Shown: piece by piece, positions 25,801-31,800 of the stretch
Position numbering within the stretch: position 1 is the first letter of the stretch
Layout of the letters: the number at the start of each line of letters is the position of its first letter
Assembly (NCBI GenBank): GCA_965153355.1
Contig: OZ231127.1
Location: forward strand, 26,722,001 to 26,786,000
Length of the DNA stretch: 64,000 nt
Reading direction: 5' to 3'
From: Flaccisagitta enflata
Taxonomy: Eukaryota > Chaetognatha > Sagittoidea > Aphragmophora
The notes under the pieces: generated by a model
Database searches by the model: none
Seen by the model: the letters and a program-made list of their open reading frames with translations, nothing else
Told to the model about the DNA's origin: nothing
Program-made: the position numbers and the translations under genes

Positions 25801-28800
25801 AAAGAAAATGTCGTCGTCGACAAACGACCCAAACTTCGCAATCATTTGGCCGATTACGGCGAAATTAAAGGCCGCCTCTCTGGTGTAGCATTGAGCTACT
25901 GCGGTCACGATGCGTTGATTGGACTTGACACTGCCACCGGCTTGGCAGACATGATTAGTGTCTGCCCTTCGATCTTTGCGCTTGTCTGCGACGAGGAATT
26001 GAGTTTTGACAGCCACTCTGCTATCGAAATGGTCAAAGCTCTTCGTGATTTGATGGACATGAGAGCCGGCAATTCCCCCTTCTGCGATCCCCCATCAGAA
26101 TTAACCCCCGAACAACGTGAGACTGTCGATGGCGTATTCGCAAAATGGGACGACGTCCGCGACAAGGTCGCCACCTTTGAAGAGAAAGAGATGATTAGAA
26201 GAAGAGAAAAACAAATCGTTTGCGCCATTCTTCGCTCTCAATGGGATAGCAAACGCACCATCATGCAAGAAACTTACGTGCCGGCCTCTTCTCAATTTCT
26301 TCCCCTTCCCTCTACTCAATCCGCCGGTTCATCTTCTTCCCCCCCTGATCGCGATTGTCTCGGTCGTGTCGTTATCGCGATCCCTGCTGCTGAAAAGATA
26401 ACGCCTGCGGCGTTGTCTACCGATAAAACGGCGTCAAAACGGAAGCTTAGCGATCGTAGCGACGACGAATGCCGCAAAGTTTCCTTTCAAGAAGATTCTT
26501 TGGTTGTTAAAGCCAAAGTGCCGGTCGTGTCGCGTCATCATTCCTCTTCCTCGTCCCCCTCCGCCTCCCCCTCGTCGTCATCTTCGGCCAATCGAATGGA
26601 TGCAACTCCTAGTCCGGATCAAAGACGCTCGGCGTTGCGCAATAGCTCTCATGGAAAAAACGTCAATGAGGGTGAGAGTGAACCTGAAAGTGAAATTGGT
26701 TGCATTGATGAATATGAATCGATGAAAGTTGTTAAGGAAATTGATGTTGCCCCCTTCTATTCTAAAAACCTTGATGGGAATGATAAATCGCTTCTTTCTT
26801 CCAAAAATCCTGTTTCCTATCCTATCTCTCATCTCACCACTGATAAGTCTAAAGTAAAATCTGCTGCTTTACCGCTTCTACCTTTGACAATGTCGTTGCT
26901 TGGTAATTCCTCTTCACAATATTCTATTTCTTCCCGTCTTACTTCTACCTTTCATGAGCCCCCTCCCCATTCACGCTCTGCCTTTCGCTATAATGATGTT
27001 TCTGCAGACAGAGGCACGCACTGAAGGCTGTTTTTTTAGGACCCTGAGCCAAATATAGAAAATTCACGATTTCTTCAAAATCAATAATCAAGTATGGGAA
27101 TATGTTGTTGGATGCTATTAGCATCCTTGAGTAAGATGGGAGTGCCAGTTTTGCGATTTTAGGAGTCAAAGGGCGTGTCTTAAGTCATCTATTAGGAGAT
27201 TTTAGGCAATTTTGGACAAAAACTAGGCATTCTTTGTAATTTTTTTTTATTCCTTGAATGTAATAATGAAGATCAACTAAGCACATGTTTGTGGAGTGAC
27301 ATGAACTAAGTTACAGAATAAACTCGAGAATCAGTGTGAAACAGCTTTTTACCTCTCTATTTGACTCTCTTTTTTACCTCTCTTTGCTTTAAGAAAGGTG
27401 CTCTTTAGTTTCATAGCAGTACTTTTTTCGCCCACCTTTGCCCACCATGCCAACCACATAGAATTGCACTACTGTCTATGCTGATCACGGTGATATAAGG
27501 TCATATGGCCGTCCCGTCCCGTCCAAGGGGTCAAAACGCCCATCAAAGATAAGTAGTCACATTGGTTGATTCTCTCAATTTCCAAACCGGCGTTCGCCTC
27601 AACTCGGGAGCGAGCAGAAACAAATGATACCTTATGATACCCAAATATGTAAAGGGTGTTGAGAAGCAGAAGAGGAAGAAAAGAAACAGAAGAAGAAGAA
27701 GAAGAAGAAGAAGAAGAAGAAGAAGAAGAAGAAGAAGAAGAAGAAGAAGAAGAAGAAGAAGAAGAAGCATATAAGTATCTTGGGCGGCCTGGCTGTGCCT
27801 CTATGATTGTTGGCAGTGGAAAGGGAGAGAGGGGGGGGGACAGGGCGCTTTTGTCCTTTATAACGGGTCTTCAAACAGATGAACGGACAAACAGACCAAC
27901 GCGATGATGGACAAACAGCTACAATTTGTTGTCTGAAACTAGAAGAGTGATAAGGGAGAATTGTGAAAAGATAAAGGAGGAAAAGGTGGAAAACGAAGAC
28001 GACAACGACAACTACGACAACGAATGATGATGACGACAAAGAGGAAGAAGAAGAAGAAGAAGAAGAAGAAGAAGAAGAAGAAGAAGAAGAAGAAGAAGAA
28101 GAAGAAGAAGAAGAAGAAGAAGAAGAAGAAGAAGAAGAAGAAAGAAAAAAAAAAGAAAGAGAAAGATAGATGAAAGTGAGGAAGGAAAAAGATATACAAC
28201 TGGACTTAAAACAAGACCGGATGCACAGCTACCCCAGTCGCGTGTGGGTGGGCAGGGGCCATATTTGAGGGCAGTGGAGCACATGGGCAGGAGCGACAAA
28301 GCGGGGTGTAGAGTCGCGTAGCACGCGACTAAAAAAAGCCGCACCCTATTATTTTGAATTGATGAGGAAGAAAATAAATGGTCGGAACATCTTTTGCCAT
28401 GATTTTGAAGATTTTGAATTTTAATCCCCAGATCTGTATCTCAAAACGGTTTAACAGCTAGAGATTGTCAAAGTTATGTTCTTATTTATAAGAATGCTTT
28501 TTAGTCGCGTGCTACGCGACTCAACACCCCGCTTTGTCGGTCCGTCCGTCGGTCCGTCCATCCGTCAAACTTTACTTTTTTGGCATTTATGGAGTTATTG
28601 CCTATACTGCTCCTACCCAAATACTCCACTGACCTCAAATATGGCCCCTGCCCACCCGCACGCAACTGGGGTAGCCGTGTATCCGGCCTTGTTTTCAATA
28701 AGATTGCAAAATGATAATGCAGTTTTTACTCATTCTTATGCCATTTCTAAACGAATAAAGCTAGAATTGCCAGATTGAGGACAGATAAAAGATCTTTTTA

Positions 28801-31800
28801 AGAGCTTTCTAATGGTCTAAGATTTTGATTAGTTATTTTGAAATTTTATATGACAATTTTCCTTATAAGGGCCCCCAAATTGTCTAGAAAGATTACCATC
28901 TTATACCCCGTGTTATGCTGATCGAATTCTGTATCAATAGCAGTGGTGATAATTTGATATATTGGCAAGCACTATCGGTTGAAAGTCTTAAAATAGGGAC
29001 AAAATAATACATAAAATTCTATTTATCTTACATGAGATAAAATTGATAAAAAAATTGAGTTCTAATAATTGTACATAATCTAAAAAGTATATAAATATGT
29101 AAGCTAAAGTTAGAATATAATATCATTTATCTTATCAAAATGAAAAAAAAATAAGATAAAAAAATGTATAATAATGATAAGTATTAAATCTTACAATAAT
29201 GAATCCATATGATAAGAAAAATCAGATAATAATTGCATAATTAGTCATATTATCTTTTATATTTGTTTACAAAAAAAATTAAAAAGATAAAACAAAAATA
29301 ATGTTTTAAATGGAACTAGTCATCCAAGGATCGCACATGGTCAGCGGTACCCGATGCCCTGCTTGGAGTGATTGGTTCCATCTCAAAATGTACAAACTGA
29401 AAACTCTCAAAAAATAAATTTTGCTCATTTTTGGTGCAAAGGTACCATTTAGAGAGTTATTCAAGAATCCCGAATATTTTTCCTCTTGGGCTAATATTTT
29501 AGGGTTTACGGGGGTTTGAAATTTTGGGGCCCCCGGGTACCCCTAATACTTCAAAAAGCCATATCTCAGCTATTTTTTATAGTATATGGACAATCTTGGC
29601 ATCAATCTTTAAGTTTTAACATAAAGAATCAGATCAGAAAAAAATTTGAACCAAAAAGATTCATTTTTGGGGTTTTTACCTCAAGGGGTAGTTGTTTGGG
29701 GTACCCCGGGGTACCTAATATGTTGAAATTTCTCCAAAAAAATCTGGCATAATCAAGAATAAAAACCTTGGGTTCTTAACCCCTTAATACCCCCCAAAAA
29801 ATAACAAAAATGAGTGGTAGGGCCAAGTTATGTTATTTTTGGTGAATTTTGGCATTTTTTGTTGAAAATGTCAAAAATAGGCCCTACCACATAATTTTGT
29901 TATTTTTTCTATATTAAGAAGTCGAGATCCCAATTCTTTTATTTTTGATTATAGATCCACAAACACAGAAGAATGTTTTGCTATTTTTTTTTTTTTTAAA
30001 TTTCAACGCACTAGGTACACGGGAGTCCCTCAAATGATTGCCCCTAGGGGTAGAAACCCTTATAATGATTTTTTTTTTGTTGAAATTTTTTTCTGATCTG
30101 ATTCTTTATGTTAAAACTTAAAGATTGACACCAAGATTGTCTATTTACTACAAAAAATGGCTGAGATATGGCTTTTTGAAGTTTTAGGGGTACCCGGGGC
30201 CTTCAAATTTCAAACCCCCATAAAACCCAGAATATCAGTCCGAGAGAAAAAATATTCGGGATTCTTGATTAACCCCCCAAGGGGTACCTTTGCACCAAAA
30301 ATAAGCAAAATCTATTTTTTGAGGGTTTTCAGTTTGTACATTTTGAGATTGAATCACCCAAAACCTTCAAACTTTGAAAAAGCCATGATAAAATCTTTGT
30401 AAACTAAAAAAAATCAATTATTTTCACTTTAACACATTTTCTACATGATTTTTAATGGTAAAATGTGAACTGGGATTTTTGTCTCATTTTTGAACTTTTT
30501 CAGCCCATAGTGGCACGTATCCTCCTCCGTTGATGCCTCCTCCTCATCCTCGGCCTGATGGCTCTGCCTCGGGTTCGCGTCGTTCCGATTCGGGAAGTCG
30601 GTCAGTGACCTATCGGCGTCAAAACAGCAACAACAATAACAACGCCGAACGCAGCAGCGACAACAACAACAACAACAACGCCAAACGCAACAACAACAAC
30701 AACGGCGACAAGAACAACAACAACGGCGACGACAGCAACAACAACAACAGCAACAACAACAACAACAACAGCAGCAGCAGCAACAACAACAACAACGACA
30801 ACAGCGACAACGACACCCGTAGTGAAAATCAGTTTATTGATCGGGTAGTGAGTAAACTGGCTCGCTGTAAACCCGACGACTTCTACGATGTCCTCTCGCG
30901 CCTTGAGTCAACTCGGACGCCCGTCACATCACGACGCTTCCTTACCGCGTTACGGCGTTTCCGTGATATCGACGACGGCGACAAAGCCAGGCTGTACCGT
31001 CTTGGTCGCACGGCCTTAAGCTTCTTCACAGGTACCGCAATCGATGATTTTGTACTTGAAATGGTTTACCAACAGATATTTGGGGTGAGCCGCCTCCACA
31101 CCGTCGTCAATTTGAAACACTTTGACGTTGACCCCATCATTTTGCTCGATAACGTCATGGGAGATGCAAATGATGGGAACATGATTGATGAAACGGCCCG
31201 CAATTTCGGATCTCACGAAGTTGCCCACGTTATGCGTCTCGCAGCGGTTCATTCGCGAGATAAAAATGCGATTCTGGCGTAAAATGCGGAAGAGCGTTTT
31301 TTATCAAAACGACTACGACGACTCAAAAGCAACAGAACGTTGGACGGAAAGGCGCATTTGGAAATTTATCCGCCTATTAAGCGCCAAATCCAATGTCCCC
31401 ATCCCTCGTGAGGCTTACCCCCTTCGCGCCCGCTTTGCCGTCGATGAAGCGCTTTGCCTCTACGAAAAAGGTGAAATCGAGATCGTTGACTTCGCCGCCG
31501 TTATTGCAGCCATCTGCGGCGACGATGCAGAATTGTTGTTGGAGGTAGCGGAAGAAGCCGCAGCTCGTTCCAAACCCATCGGCGAATATTTCAAAAGGCG
31601 ACGCCGCCTTCGCCTCACTTGCCCGTCTAGTGCGAGTGAATTTGAGCCGTGCTGCAACGACAATCGGCCGCTGCACAATTTGGCAACCGGCGAAAGTCGC
31701 ATCCTCGTCCTTCCCTCTGACGTCGTTGACTTCCGCCAACGCTTACGGGAGTCCAAATTTCTCGCCATCACCTATCGACTAAAGAAAATGACGGGAATCG

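Larger units (their letters stand above)
27025..30503 (+). other. Long non-coding interval within the 18.2 kb element
   Basis: It contains two GAA tracts, an inverted pair of a dispersed repeat, an AT-rich stretch (about 28800-29330) and a 1 kb fold-back element. It ends in a strong predicted 3' splice site (pyrimidine-rich tract and CAG at 30501-30503) that opens directly into the downstream coding frame, so it may act as an intron of a subgenomic RNA. Confidence 0.5.

Noticed and set aside
27543-28344. Poly-Leu, poly-Phe and poly-Glu frames
   Set aside because: Products of the two GAA triplet tracts.
30619-30816. Poly-Leu minus-strand frame
   Set aside because: Complement of the Asn codon tract of the plus-strand ORF.
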